Shown here piece after piece: positions 43,784 through 52,613 of a stretch of 64,000 nucleotides of DNA. Origin of the DNA: Streptomyces noursei ATCC 11455 (lineage in GTDB: Bacteria > Actinomycetota > Actinomycetes > Streptomycetales > Streptomycetaceae). The number at the start of each line of letters is the position of its first letter. Position 1 is the first letter of the stretch. Below the pieces are notes generated by a model. The model was not told the origin of the DNA. It saw only the letters and a program-made list of their open reading frames with translations, and ran no database searches. The stretch lies in contig NZ_CP011533.1 in assembly GCF_001704275.1 (NCBI RefSeq), positions 2,294,001 through 2,358,000 of the forward strand. Reading direction: 5' to 3'. Both the position numbers and the translations under genes were made by a program.

Positions 43784-44314
43784 CTACCTCCCTCCCAGCG
43801 CCTGTGCTGTCCCTGTGCTGTACAGCGCCTCGCCCATGGGGGAGCTCTCGCCGGTGACATGAGCGCGGATCGACGCGATGTAGTCGTCGCGGCTGATGCG
43901 TCCGTCACCGTTGGCGTCCAGGGCGGCGAACGCCGCTTCGGCGTTACCGGCCGGGTTGTTCAGTGCCGTGCGCAGCGTGGTGAACTCGGGCAGGTTGAGG
44001 GCGCCGTCCTCATCGGCGTCGGCCAGGTCGAAGAGCGCGCCGAGGACGGACGCGCAGACGGTGTCGAACGCCTCGGCGCCGGCCCAGCCCGCGTACTCGT
44101 CGAAGGTCATCCTCCCATCGCCGTTGGCATCCATCGACGCCCATGCCTGCTCGCCGAGCGTGCGTGCGGTAACGACAAGAGTGTCGTCGTCCTTACGGCC
44201 CGTCGCCAGCGCCACGTTCCTGGTGCGCGCCATGTATTCGTCCCTGGAGACGACCCCGTCTCCGTCCGCGTCCAGCATGGTGAAGACGAGTCTCTGCGCG
44301 GTTATCAGATCCAT
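43784..44314 (-). CDS. Four-EF-hand calcium-binding protein
   Basis: 176 aa with four EF-hand loops: [12 protein letters not shown] (15-26), [12 protein letters not shown] (62-73), [12 protein letters not shown] (99-110) and [12 protein letters not shown] (133-144). Each has Asp at 1, 3 and 5 and an acidic residue at 12, except loop 3, which has Glu at position 4. The paired layout and length match calerythrin and Streptomyces CabD-type sarcoplasmic calcium-binding proteins, thought to buffer or sense Ca2+ in aerial growth. Position 12 of loop 4 is Asp, which may favour Mg2+ or weaken binding. AAGGGA precedes ATG 44314. The gene stands alone. Confidence 0.9.
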   Translation of the reverse strand: MDLITAQRLVFTMLDADGDGVVSRDEYMARTRNVALATGRKDDDTLVVTARTLGEQAWASMDANGDGRMTFDEYAGWAGAEAFDTVCASVLGALFDLADADEDGALNLPEFTTLRTALNNPAGNAEAAFAALDANGDGRISRDDYIASIRAHVTGESSPMGEALYSTGTAQALGGR

Positions 44315-44539
44315 CGGAATCCCTTCTACCGGGGGGCGTTCAGCCATGAGAGCCGCAGTCGGCTTCGGCTGTCCTACCCGGCGCTCCGGAGGCCAAGGCG
44401 ACCCGGCCGGTGTAGGCGGTGCACATGCCCGCGCGTGGCGCAGGCTGTGCGCGGTTGGTGCACCACAACGAGCCGGTGGCGGTAGGGGCGGCTCGGGGCA
44501 GTCAGAGCCCACTGGCGGATCGGCTTCCATGGAGGGCGT

Positions 44540-45079
44540 ATGTTCGGCAGGCGCGGCGCGGCGGTGGCACTGAGTTCCCTGACCCTGGTGGTCTCGTCGG
44601 TGGTGTGGGCTCCAGCCGGTCAGGCCCATGAGAGCGAGCACAAAGAAGGTGTCCTGTGCACGGGCTCCAGCACCAGCACGTACGACCCGGCCTTGACTCT
44701 TGTGCCCCGCCAGACCCGTGTTCGCGCACGCGGCAATTACGAGTGCACGGTTGAGCCCGGCCGCACCGAACCGGCCACTGGCTACATGGAAGGGAAGTCG
44801 CCCGCGGCGTCGTGCATCACGCTGGACAGTCCGCACCTGAGGGAATTCGTCCACTACGCCGACGGCAAACGATCGTTGATCGTCTACGACAGGGACACCA
44901 CCCTCCGCGTCGCCGGCGTCCTCGTCGTGGAGCTGTCGGGCCGAGTGGTCGAGGGGCGTGGCGAAGGACTGGCGGCGCAGCGGATCGTGACCGCGCTCCC
45001 TCGTCAGCTGCCCACGGAGTGCCTCACTTCCGGCCTCCGGGGAAGCGAGGGTGGGGCGCGGCTGGAAATCGGGCCATGA
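44540..45079 (+). CDS. Secreted protein of unknown function
   Basis: 179 aa. The signal peptide ([21 protein letters not shown]) has a cleavage site near GQAHE. The mature domain has four Cys (VLCTGS, YECTVE, ASCITL, TECLTS), consistent with two disulphides, and alternating strands, suggesting a small beta sandwich. GGAGGG precedes ATG 44540. Secreted four-Cys proteins of this kind are common in Streptomyces and mostly uncharacterised; I recognise no family. Confidence 0.75.
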   Translation: MFGRRGAAVALSSLTLVVSSVVWAPAGQAHESEHKEGVLCTGSSTSTYDPALTLVPRQTRVRARGNYECTVEPGRTEPATGYMEGKSPAASCITLDSPHLREFVHYADGKRSLIVYDRDTTLRVAGVLVVELSGRVVEGRGEGLAAQRIVTALPRQLPTECLTSGLRGSEGGARLEIGP

Positions 45080-45224
45080 CCCGGCCCCGGCGGGAATTCC
45101 CCCCGAGCCCGTCGGCGGCATCCCTCGGCCGTTGGGCTGCTCACCGTGGAGCACCATGCGGCAGGCCGGACCGGGGGCGGCGAACTCGCCGCCGCAGAGC
45201 CTGAAGCAGCCAGGCTGCGCCTCC

Positions 45225-45352
45225 ACCTGATCGACCCCGATGGTCGGCGGCCGTCCCGGCCGGGGCTCGTCGACCAGACCGTCCAGCCGCTCGGCCAGGA
45301 ACCGCCGCCGCCACTTGCGGACCGTATCGGCCCGCTGGTGCGGCGACATCAC
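45225..45352 (-). pseudogene. IS630 transposase HTH fragment
   Basis: It decodes to [39 protein letters not shown] and VEA, the second HTH plus linker of IS630 transposases. Both ends are lost. Confidence 0.7.
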
Positions 45353-45480
45353 CTACGTCCCGACCGGGGAAGGTTGGCTCTACCCGGCCAGCGACCTCGG
45401 CCTCGTCTCCCGCCGTCGTCGGCTGGGCCACCGCGGACCACCTGCGGACCGAACTGGTCGCCGCCGCTGTGCGTCCTACG
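45335..45480 (+). pseudogene. IS3-type integrase-core fragment
   Basis: [19 protein letters not shown], then in another frame VVGWATADHLRTELVAA, matches the first DDE strand and following helix of IS3 transposases. It abuts the IS630 scrap on the other strand. Confidence 0.6.
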
Positions 45481-46099
45481 GCTATGGCTGCTCACCGCTG
45501 AGCTCTGCTTCGCCCTGGGCATGGCCCGGGCCGGGGATCTGAGCTCGCGTCACCGCAGCGTGGCCAGCGCCGCCCCTTGATAGCTGGCTCCGGCGTTCCA
45601 GAGCAGACCCCGCCCCCTCCCCCTTCTCGACGGCCTTCGGCCCCGGGGCGATCCCGCGGATCCGCTCCCAGGCGGCGACCGGCCCGGATGCCCGGTTCAC
45701 CTCGACGGCCTGGCTGGACAAGCTCCGCGACGGGACGGTCAGGCGGTACACCTCGGACGGAGACCCGAAGAAGATCAGCTTGCCCAGGGCCGAGGCAGCC
45801 CGCCTCGCCCCGGCCCACCGGCATGCCGCCCGGCCGTACTGAACAGGGAACCGCACAGGGACCCGGACCCGCGAACCTCAATGATCAAGGAGAGCGGCAG
45901 GACGAAGACGATGCCGACCACCGAGAGCCTGCAGGGGATGGCGCATCGAAGAAAACCGGGTGGACGCAGGGCCGCAAGACCTACGAGGAACTCCTCTCCA
46001 CCGCCGAGACCTGGCGATCACCATCGGCGACTTTCCCGAACAGGTATGACACTGGCCGGAGACGAGAGGCAGTTGACAACGAGAGCGACGGCTGAGCCC
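45481..46099. other. Debris without a supported gene
   Basis: Open frames on both strands lack start signals and recognisable motifs. This follows two IS scraps and precedes repeat copy B; it is probably rearranged DNA. Confidence 0.35.
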
Positions 46100-46222
46100 T
46101 GGAACACCATGGCCATGTACGCAACAGAGATGAAGGGCGAGGCCCGGGCGAATTCCTGTTGCCGTAGGTGTCGCGCGCCATTGATGGGGGCGATTCGCAC
46201 CCGATACAGGGATGGTGCGCCG
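46100..46222 (-). repeat. Dispersed ~100-bp repeat, copy B
   Basis: It shares GGCGAATT, GTTGCCGTAGGTGTCGCG and TTGATGGGGGCGATTCG blocks with copy A, in the same orientation. The tRNA-like left edge is not preserved. It lies 156 bp downstream of the 3' end of the next minus-strand gene. Confidence 0.6.
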
Positions 46223-46377
46223 ACACCACCCACAAGGAGCACGGGGAGCGGTTGGCATCGCGCGCCCGTACTGCAGTGGGGGTGCCCATCCCCGTTTCCC
46301 GGATGGGCACCCCCGACTTCGTTTCCGCTGTCGTCCATTCACCTGGCGGGACGCATCGACAGTGAGATGATGGTGCG

Positions 46378-46827
46378 TCAGCGCACGTGTACCGTGCGGA
46401 TCTCCGTGGTCTGGTCCGCGGTCGGGTGACCACCGCGCGGGCCGTCGACGCCGTAGAGAACGCCGCGGAACTGGAGCACGCCGCGGTGGGTGGCCTTGAC
46501 CTTCACATCGGCCGTGGCCTCCGCGCCGTCGATCTCCACGATGCGGCCACACGTCACGGTGTGCCAGGCGCCGTGCGTCCCCACGCGGTCCTGTACGCAG
46601 AACTTCCCGTACCGCAGCCCGTCGCTGTCAGCCTGCCCCTTGACGTGCACGCTCTGCCCGAGCTTCACAGTGCCCGGTGCCGCGCTGAGCGTCGCGCTCC
46701 CCTTGGCGAACGCCGGCGTGACCGCCAGCACGGCCGCGGCCACGCCCACGGCGCCCACCGCGGCGAACCACGCACCCCGCCGCCCGATTCCCCGGTTCGC
46801 GGCTCGCCCTGTTATGCGACGCGTCAT
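46378..46827 (-). CDS. Secreted Ig-like protein of unknown function
   Basis: 149 aa. It has a signal peptide (GAWFAAVGAVGVAAAVLAV, cleavage near AFAKG) and a single beta-sandwich domain beginning ATLSAAPGTVKLGQSVHVKG, a typical first strand pair of bacterial Ig-like repeats, with one Cys pair (KFCVQD and VTCGR) and WHTVTCG. GGAGG precedes ATG 46827. The gene ends close to repeat copy B. Cell-wall or secreted role is inferred from the signal alone. Confidence 0.75.
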   Translation of the reverse strand: MTRRITGRAANRGIGRRGAWFAAVGAVGVAAAVLAVTPAFAKGSATLSAAPGTVKLGQSVHVKGQADSDGLRYGKFCVQDRVGTHGAWHTVTCGRIVEIDGAEATADVKVKATHRGVLQFRGVLYGVDGPRGGHPTADQTTEIRTVHVR

Positions 46828-47199
46828 AGCTGTCCTCCGTTTGGTAGTCAGGAAAGCGACGCCGGGACCGGCATCGTCCGCCGCGGCGACGCCCGCCACC
46901 TCATGCGGCGCACCCACCACGTCACACTGCCGCGACACGCCACCACGATCCGGGGGGGGCTACCCGGCTCGTACGCGGCGGAGGCGCACGCACCGCCGCC
47001 TCCAGAGGGGGAGTGCCGGAGGCGTCCGGCAAGGGCGGCGAATGCGACAGGAGGTAGGCGCTTCCGGTCAGTTGGGACCGAGGGCCATCAAGGAGGCGCA
47101 TCGTTTCTCCACAAGCGAAAGCGCGTTCGCCGTGCGTTTCCCTATCGTCTGTCTCTCCTTCAGGGCCCTCGGGCCTCCGCACCGACAGGGAGCGCAGCC
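46828..47199. other. Divergent intergenic region
   Basis: 372 bases between two divergently transcribed genes, expected to hold both promoters. A long plus-strand frame crosses it from the antisense of the Ig-like gene, but the DUF4956 similarity and a ribosome site begin only at 47200. Confidence 0.45.
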
Positions 47200-47835
47200 A
47201 TGGAATCGTTGCGGCACCTGGCCGCCCACCTCGGGCTCGACCTCGCCGCCGTCGGCGTACTGGCCTTCGCCATCTACTATCCGCGGCACCGCCGGCGCGA
47301 CCTCGTGCCGGCCTATCTCGCCCTGAACGCCGGCCTCTTCACCGTCGTCACCGCCCTCGCAGAGGTGCGCGGCGCCGGAGGAGCAGCCCTGGGCTTCGGC
47401 CTCTTCGGCGTGCTCTCGATCGTCAGACTCCGCTCCGACGCCGTACAGCACGAAGAAGTCGCCTACTACTTCACCACCCTGGTCCTCGGCCTGCTCTGCG
47501 GACTGCCGAGGCTGCCGTTCGTGCTCACCGCCGGGCTGTGCGCCACCCTGCTTCTCATCGTCTGGGCGGCCGACAGCCCCCGCCTCCTCGCGGGCACTCG
47601 GCGCGCCCTGGTCACCCTCGACACCGTCCACGAGGACCCGGCCGCACTCCGAGCCGACCTCGCCCGGCGCCTGGGCGAACCCCTCCACTGGACGGTCATG
47701 GAAGTCGACTTCGTCCGGGACCTCACCATCGTCGACGTCCGCTACCGCGAGCCCGCGGCGGCCCCGGCCGGCCGGGGCCCCGCTCCCGCCGCCGGGCCCT
47801 CCCCCCGGGCCACGCCCGCCTGGGAGGCCGTATGA
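47200..47835 (+). CDS. DUF4956 membrane protein
   Basis: 211 aa with four hydrophobic spans (LDLAAVGVLAFAIYY, LALNAGLFTVVTALAEV, ALGFGLFGVLSIVRLRSD, ALVLGLLCGL-like) and a C-terminal soluble domain. FGVLSIVRLRSDxVxxxEVAYYF is the hallmark of DUF4956. These proteins pair with VTC-domain proteins, as here, and may form a membrane platform for polyphosphate handling or spore/stress physiology; function is unproven. AGGGAG precedes ATG 47200. The stop overlaps the start of the VTC gene (ATGA), so the pair is coupled. Confidence 0.85.
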   Translation: MESLRHLAAHLGLDLAAVGVLAFAIYYPRHRRRDLVPAYLALNAGLFTVVTALAEVRGAGGAALGFGLFGVLSIVRLRSDAVQHEEVAYYFTTLVLGLLCGLPRLPFVLTAGLCATLLLIVWAADSPRLLAGTRRALVTLDTVHEDPAALRADLARRLGEPLHWTVMEVDFVRDLTIVDVRYREPAAAPAGRGPAPAAGPSPRATPAWEAV

Positions 47836-48662
47836 CCACCACGCCGGTCCGCCCCACCGCCGCGGTCCGCGCCATCGGCGACGCCGCCCACGGCGCCGGC
47901 CCCATCTCGCTCGACGAACTCAACGAACGGGCCGCCCTCCTCGCCCGCTTCGACCACAGCTACCTCGTGCCCGCCGACACCTTCCGGTGCATCGTCGGCC
48001 GGCTCACCGACCCACACCGGCCCGGGGGCTCCTACCGGGCCCTCGCCATCGACGGCCGGCGTGCCTTCCGCTACCACTCCGTCTACTACGACACCCTCGA
48101 ACTCCGCTCCTTCCACGACCACCGGCAGGGCCGCCGGCTCCGCTTCAAGATCCGGGAACGGGTCTACGCGGACACCGGGGAGCGGCAGTTCGAGATCAAG
48201 CTCAAGGGGCCGCGCGGCGACACCGTCAAGCGCCGCCGGCCGCTCACCGGAGCCGGCACCCCGCTCGACCCCGACTGCCAGGGGTTCCTTGCCGACGCCC
48301 TGCGGACCGCGTACGGCATCGGCGCCCCGGCCGTCCTCGAACCGTCTCTGACCACCGACTATCTTCGCGCCACCTTCGTGGCCGACGGCGAGCGCATCAC
48401 CTGCGACGCGGCACTGGTCTGCGACGACCTGCGCACCGGACGCACCGTGCGGTGCGCGGACGACCTCGTGCTCGTCGAGACCAAGACCACCGGGCATCTC
48501 ACCGAGGCGGACCGCCTGTTGCACGCCCACGGGATACGCCCCGCCGTCTTCACCAAGTACTGCGGCGCCTTCGCCGCACTGCGCCCCGCACTCCCCGCCA
48601 ACCGCTGGCGCCGCGCCGCCCGCCGCGCCTTCGGTGAGGCGGCTCCAGAGCCGGTGTGCTGA
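47832..48662 (+). CDS. VTC-domain protein (polyphosphate polymerase-like)
   Basis: 276 aa. Basic and acidic strands of the triphosphate-tunnel fold are visible: RFDHSYLVPADTF, YHSVYYDTLELRSF, RRLRFKIRERVYADTG with paired Arg/Lys, QFEIKLKGPRGDTVKRR, ITCDAALVC and LVLVETKTTG, whose Glu binds metal. Yeast Vtc4 uses this tunnel to make polyphosphate from ATP, and bacterial homologues pair with DUF4956 membrane proteins as here. It is cytosolic and lacks the SPX domain of yeast VTC. It probably polymerises or binds polyphosphate; the activity is inferred. Confidence 0.85.
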   Translation: MTTTPVRPTAAVRAIGDAAHGAGPISLDELNERAALLARFDHSYLVPADTFRCIVGRLTDPHRPGGSYRALAIDGRRAFRYHSVYYDTLELRSFHDHRQGRRLRFKIRERVYADTGERQFEIKLKGPRGDTVKRRRPLTGAGTPLDPDCQGFLADALRTAYGIGAPAVLEPSLTTDYLRATFVADGERITCDAALVCDDLRTGRTVRCADDLVLVETKTTGHLTEADRLLHAHGIRPAVFTKYCGAFAALRPALPANRWRRAARRAFGEAAPEPVC

Positions 48663-49593
48663 ACGGCCGGTGAAAGCCCGGCGGCAGGGCATCGCCCGCC
48701 GCCGGACATCCCGCGGTTCCAGCGGTGCTGGAGGTATCCAGGTGCCCCGCGTCGCCCCGGACCGGCCACGAGCCAGCGCCCCTTGCTCTTCGGCGCGGAG
48801 CACACGGCGACGACCACCCGCTGTCCGAAGCGCACCTCCTGTTCCAGGCCGGCCAGCATGATCTGGCACAGCGTCAGCCGGTTGACCCTCGTGTGGTCCC
48901 GAGGGGCACTGGTGCCGTCGACGCCGACACAAGACCCTGACCCTCGACCACTCACAAGGAGAAAGGATCGAGATCACTATCGGCTGACCGCAACCACCCC
49001 GCTACAGACCACGAAGCGAGGAGGACAGGAGGGGCCTGAAACAACAAACACCCGCTCCCGGACCGAAGCCCGAGGCGGGTGCCAGTTACGCCTGCCCGCT
49101 ACGCGGGCACTGTGTGCGATAGCTGTGTCCGAGTCCGAGTTGAACCGTACGCACATGCCGGTGATGCGGGGCGAATTGCAGTTGCCGTAGCGGCCGATTC
49201 GGGCCCAGACGGGGGCCGATACAGATGTGAATGGGCGCGACGCGCGGTTCTCCGGATCCACGGTGACTGTCGAATGCGCGCAAGAACTCTCGTAGCTCGT
49301 CACTGACTGGGGTGATCGGCGCCGCGGCCTTCATCGCCAGCGGTAGGCGTTCACGTAGGAAGTCGTGCTCGCCCTTGCCGAGCACGACAGCTCCCGACAT
49401 CACGTGTGCATGCCAGGACAGCCTGCTTCATTCCGGTGCATGTCACGAGGCCGGAAGCCCTGCCATGCTCATCCTCCGGTCCGCCCGTGGTGATCTACCG
49501 GCACGCCGACAAGTGCCCGAAGTAGCAGCCATGGGCGTGCAAGCCTGGCGGGACGGTAGTGGCCGGCGGCCGGATCCGGAACCGGGCGCAGCG
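48663..49593. other. Gene-poor stretch with repeat copy C
   Basis: Over 900 bases without a gene I can support. The minus strand near 48.8-48.95 kb has coding-like composition (NRLTLCQIMLAGLEQEVRF) and 49.27-49.40 kb likewise (LGKGEHDFLRERLPLAMKAA), but neither has a start, family or intact frame; both look like decayed genes. Confidence 0.35.
49123..49225 (-). repeat. Dispersed ~100-bp repeat, copy C
   Basis: It carries the shared core GTGATGCGGGGCGAATTG and TTGCCGTAG, plus a left edge GTGTCCGAGTCCGAGTTGAACC resembling the tRNA-Leu 3' end as in copy A. It has the same orientation as copies A and B. Confidence 0.6.
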
Positions 49594-49770
49594 ATGACCA
49601 GCCCGCCCACCGCAGATCCAGGTGAGCCACCCTCGGACTCTCCGGGGTGGTGGACGGATTTCGGCGGGCGACTGGACGTGGCATCTAGAGTCGTGTTCAT
49701 CCCTCAGGGAGCGAAGGTGCCGCCGTGCCCCTTCCCGTGCCTCAACTGCCGGGCCAAAGGGCGCCAGTAG
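49594..49770 (+). CDS. Possible small cysteine-containing protein
   Basis: 58 codons ending in PPCPFPCLNCRAKGRQ, a Cys-rich tail that might bind metal. The composition looks coding, but there is no strong ribosome site and I know no relatives. It is followed after 24 bp by another tiny Cys-containing ORF. Weak call. Confidence 0.25.
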   Translation: MTSPPTADPGEPPSDSPGWWTDFGGRLDVASRVVFIPQGAKVPPCPFPCLNCRAKGRQ

Positions 49771-49794
49771 GTGCTCTGCCAAAGAGGTCACCTG

Positions 49795-49857
49795 ATGACT
49801 GAAGAGGTATCTGGCATGTGGGTCTGCCACATCTGTTCGCAGATGACCGGAGTCTGA
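49795..49857 (+). CDS. Possible 20-codon peptide with CHIC motif
   Basis: ATG 49795 has GAGGT 9 bases upstream. The translation MTEEVSGMWVCHICSQMTGV ends at 49857. It could be the shortened start of a zinc-knuckle protein or a chance ORF. Confidence 0.2.
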   Translation: MTEEVSGMWVCHICSQMTGV

Positions 49858-50175
49858 GACTCCCGTTCCTCCCGTGACGGCGGCGGCGCCGGGCGGTAGG
49901 GACGGGCAGCAGGACCCCCGACCGGGATCAGCCTTCGAGTACGGGCAGACGTGCCCGGTCTGAGCTGACGGGCTCAGGCTCTCGCCCCGGTCCGCCCTTC
50001 TTAACTGGGGTGCTGCCCTGGGCAGTGAGGGCAACGCTTCGGCCCCAGGGAAGCCGAAGCATCCCCGCCCCGATCGCTCAAACAGGAAGGGCTAGCGGTC
50101 GGGGCGGGCTGCACGACGGCGCGGGAACCGACTCCCCGCGACGCCTCAGTGTTCGACAGGAAGGAACGCGCGAGA
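49858..50175. other. Intergenic stretch, no supported gene
   Basis: About 318 bases with no recognisable feature, upstream of two small genes of the integrative-element remnant. Confidence 0.35.
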
Positions 50176-50310
50176 ATGGGTAAGAAGAACGAGGACGACT
50201 GGGACCCGCAGGCCAACCAGGGTCAGGCTACCGACCCCGATGCCCGGGTCTCTCAGAACGGTGACGTCCACAGCAGCATGGCTGACGACGAGGACCGCGA
50301 AGGGAAGTAG
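50176..50310 (+). CDS. Small acidic protein
   Basis: 44 codons: a Lys-Lys start, then Asp/Glu/Gln-rich and hydrophilic throughout (DDWDPQANQG, MADDEDREGK), likely unstructured. GGAAGGA lies 9-15 bases upstream of ATG 50176. It is 5 bp from the next small gene, so the two form a unit. I do not recognise it; accessory genes near integrases often look like this. Confidence 0.45.
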   Translation: MGKKNEDDWDPQANQGQATDPDARVSQNGDVHSSMADDEDREGK

Positions 50311-50315
50311 CGCCC

Positions 50316-50504
50316 GTGATCCACGGCGAGAACCTGGCGAAAGACCTGCGACGCGACCACGGGTTCGTCCACGTCGGACGCACCAGGGACGGCAAGGCCG
50401 TGGTCATGCGCAAGGGCGACAGGTGGACGGTAGTCCCTCTGCGCTGGCTCACTGAAGAAGCCGTGGACACTATCAAGGCTCAGGCCGGAATCGCTCTCGT
50501 CTGA
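50316..50504 (+). CDS. Small basic protein of unknown function
   Basis: 62 aa from GTG 50316, with AAGGGA about 8 bases upstream in the end of the previous gene. The predicted fold is helix-strand-strand-helix (FVHVGRTRDGKAVVMRKGDRW, VPLRWLTEEAVDTIKAQ), like a tiny DNA- or RNA-binding module. I recognise no family. It is followed by an inverted GGGGGCGTTCCTGGGTTCGA-type repeat near 50.52-50.57 kb that may terminate the pair. Confidence 0.45.
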   Translation: MIHGENLAKDLRRDHGFVHVGRTRDGKAVVMRKGDRWTVVPLRWLTEEAVDTIKAQAGIALV

Positions 50505-50515
50505 GCCGTGGCTGA

Positions 50516-50571
50516 TCGAACCCAGGAACGCCCCCGCCGCAATCAGCGGGGGCGTTCCTGGGTTCGATTCG
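50516..50571 (+). terminator. Long hairpin after the two small genes
   Basis: TCGAACCCAGGAACGCCCCC (50518-50537) and GGGGGCGTTCCTGGGTTCGA (50548-50567) are perfectly complementary 20-base arms with a 10-base loop, ~12 bp after the stop at 50504. It is a strong terminator, or possibly an element end. Confidence 0.8.
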
Positions 50572-50684
50572 AGAGGTCAGTACAGGTTGGCTCGGAGGGT
50601 GGCGAACGGATCCGCGGGACCATTCTGTTCACGCTGTGTCTGCGCCGGCGGCTGCGGAGCGTGAGAGGAATCCGTTCGGGCCCT

Positions 50685-51530
50685 TCATTTCTCGGCAAGG
50701 CTGACGACGTTGGGTCGCTCCTCCCGGTGCTCCGGGCCGGTGAGGCTCAGCACGGTTGCCGGACGGCCGCCGGTCCTGTGGCGCTCGGTCGTCACGTCGC
50801 CCATGTCGGAAAGCACGGCGTCGAGTTGCGCGGCGGGTATCTTCGCAGCCCGCATCAAATCACCCTTCTTGATCGCCCCCTCCCTCCGGATGACGGCGCG
50901 TACCTTGTCGGCCGCCGTAACTGGCCTGCATGACTTCCCGTCCTCAGTCGCAGCGACAAGGGCTGTCACTGACCGGACGCTGTGGCGCACGAAGGGCAGG
51001 GCAGCCGACAGCATCGCGTGCGTGATGGTGGTGGAGCACTCGGCCGCAGCGAGGCAGACCGCGACCCTCAACGTCTGCTCCTCGGTGCGTTGGATGAACA
51101 CGGCCTGGTGCTCGGGGAGGGTGGCGTTCAGGATGCGCACGTACCGGCGCACCAGCCTCCGCAGGGGCTTTGAGTCCAGGCCAAGAGTCATCGTTCCGCG
51201 CCTGGCCGTGGCCCACGCGTATGCCTGTGCGAGATCCTCAACGTCCAGTGCGGGCAGGCTGAAAGTGTCGTCATCGAGCATCGGCACCGCGTTGAGCGTG
51301 ATGGGAAGAAACCTGTTGAAGGTGCCCCGGCCGCTTCCTTCACCGACACATATTCGTTCCAGTCGGATGGGGTGATGTGGCCGTGCATTGCCAATGCCGG
51401 ACCGACCACCTCCTGATGCTCCTCTTTTGTGGTGTTGCGCAGCGTCTTGCTATCCCACGCGATGCGCAGGTTGGGAGTGAGGGAATGATCGCGCCGGGCG
51501 CGCCGAAGAGACTCCGACCATTCCTCTTCG
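50685..51530 (-). pseudogene. DUF3987-like replication/primase protein, C-terminal part, frameshifted
   Basis: Upstream frame: EEEWSESLRRARRDHSLTPN, LRIAWDSKTLRN, MHGHITPSDWNEYVSVKEAAG. After a one-base deletion near 51.33 kb the next frame continues GTFNRFLPITLNAVPMLDDD and runs 200 codons to a winged helix (KVRAVIRREGAIKKGDLMRAAK, TGGRPATVLSL). The arrangement matches C-terminal parts of DUF3987 proteins encoded by actinomycete integrative elements and phages. The N-terminal NTPase domain is missing beyond the junction with the integrase remnant. Confidence 0.55.
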
Positions 51531-51539
51531 ACTACCAGG

Positions 51540-51877
51540 GCCCGCACGTCTCGGCCGTTCTCCGTCTCGCCCGTGACGGCTTCAAGCTCTACAGGGGTGA
51601 GGCAGGCGGCCCCCAGGACCCCGAGAAGGTATCCGCGCGGTGGCGCACCCTCCGGAACCGGCTGCACCTGCCGGACGACTTCCGCATCCACGACTGGAGG
51701 CACAGCAAGGTCACGAACGATCTGGAGGCCGGGGAGAACCCCGTAGAGCTCTCCGCCAACGTCCGGCACCCCTCGCCGGGCTACACCATGGCCCGCTACC
51801 GCCACTCACGTAAGGATGGAGCGCGGAAGCTCGCTGCCTCCGGAGCGGGCCGACTCGACCTCTCATCCCTGGTCTGA
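51540..51877 (+). pseudogene. Tyrosine integrase, C-terminal catalytic fragment
   Basis: It contains RIHDWRHSKVTNDLEAG (HxxR box), ELSANVRHPSPGYTMARYRH (His and the nucleophile Tyr) and an Arg/Lys-rich tail to TGA 51877. These are three of the five catalytic residues of the lambda-integrase family. The N-terminal SAM-like domain and first Arg are gone; sequence before about 51.54 kb belongs to the DUF3987-like gene. Its 3' end is 90 bp from the 3' end of tRNA-Leu, the usual int-attR arrangement of an element inserted in a tRNA gene. Confidence 0.8.
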
Positions 51878-51968
51878 CCAGGGGAATCTCTGGGCCGTTG
51901 GTCACGTGGTTGGTCACGCCACCGCCCAGAAAAGCAGAAAACCCCTGATGAACAGGGGTCTCAGCTGG

Positions 51969-51990
51969 TGTCCGAGGGGGGACTTGAACC
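51969..51990. repeat. Candidate attachment sequence in tRNA-Leu 3' end
   Basis: TGTCCGAGGGGGGACTTGAACC, read in two parts, recurs with a two-base deletion at 40161-40180 and more loosely at 49.13 kb. Proximity to the integrase remnant makes it a possible att core. Confidence 0.35.
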
Positions 51991-52053
51991 CCCACGCCCG
52001 ATAAAGGGCACTAGCACCTCAAGCTAGCGCGTCTGCCATTCCGCCACCCGGAC
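51969..52053 (-). tRNA. tRNA-Leu (anticodon GAG)
   Basis: 85 nt with acceptor GTCCGGG/CTCGGAC (one G-U pair), anticodon stem CTAGC/GCTAG around loop TTGAGGT, a long class II variable arm, and T-arm GGGGGTTCAAGTCCCCC. CCA is encoded at 51966-51968. An integrase fragment lies beside its 3' end, so it is the probable attachment gene. Confidence 0.95.
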
Positions 52054-52381
52054 TTAGGTGGTCTTCGCGGGGCGTTCCCCGCGGCGACATGGACAACAAT
52101 ACCAAGGTTTCGGAGTGCCCTTCACCTGCGCATCCATGCCGGACATAAGGCGCGTTTATGGGTGATGGGGACGGGCGGACGAGGCGGTTGGGTCACATGC
52201 GCCCGGAGAGTGCGCCCGTCGCGGACCCGCACCCGGAGGTGGAGCGGAGGCGGAGCGACAGCCGGCCGACCGGCGCCGACGGGTGGCGTGATCGTTGCCG
52301 TTCCTCGCGCTCCCCCGCGCTTCCCCTGGACAACGGTCGGGGGATGCGGGATAACGGGTTCATGCAGCTTTGTCGACTGAC

Positions 52382-52395
52382 GACTGTATACAGTC
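52382..52395. promoter_or_regulatory. Operator candidate for the GntR/FCD regulator of the oxalate operon
   Basis: GACTGTATACAGTC is a perfect 14-bp palindrome 218 bp upstream of the first oxalate gene. The TGTATACA centre is typical of FadR/GntR-FCD operators. A related half (GACTGTAGAC on the minus strand) lies in front of the gntR gene at about 61.13 kb. Confidence 0.6.
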
Positions 52396-52474
52396 TTCTG
52401 AGTTCTGTATGCATGAGCGACGATCGGTGCATATGCAAATGAAGAGGGAGAAGCGGAAGAAGAACGAGACAAGC

Positions 52475-52528
52475 CGTACGAGTCGCATCAGCCGTACGAG
52501 TCGAGGTAGCCGTACGAGTCGAGGTAGC
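52475..52528 (+). repeat. Three tandem 18-bp repeats in the oxalate operon leader
   Basis: Units start CGTACGAGTCG at 52475, 52493 and 52511; units two and three are identical, unit one differs in four bases. They lie between the palindrome and the first gene. Each unit contains the palindrome CGTACG. Function unknown. Confidence 0.8.
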
Positions 52529-52613
52529 CGCACGCGCCGCACGCGCCGCAGCAGTTGCACGGCATGCGCCCGCAGGTGATCGGCGCAACGGAGAGTTGAG
52601 TTGAAGGGAAGCG

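Noticed and set aside
46387..47199. Extension of the DUF4956 gene across the divergent Ig-like gene
   Set aside because: This part is the antisense of a secreted-protein gene with its own signal peptide and ribosome site; family similarity begins at 47200.
52475..52528. Tandem repeats considered as a CRISPR array
   Set aside because: Units are 18 bp and directly adjacent with no spacers, and no cas genes occur in the window.
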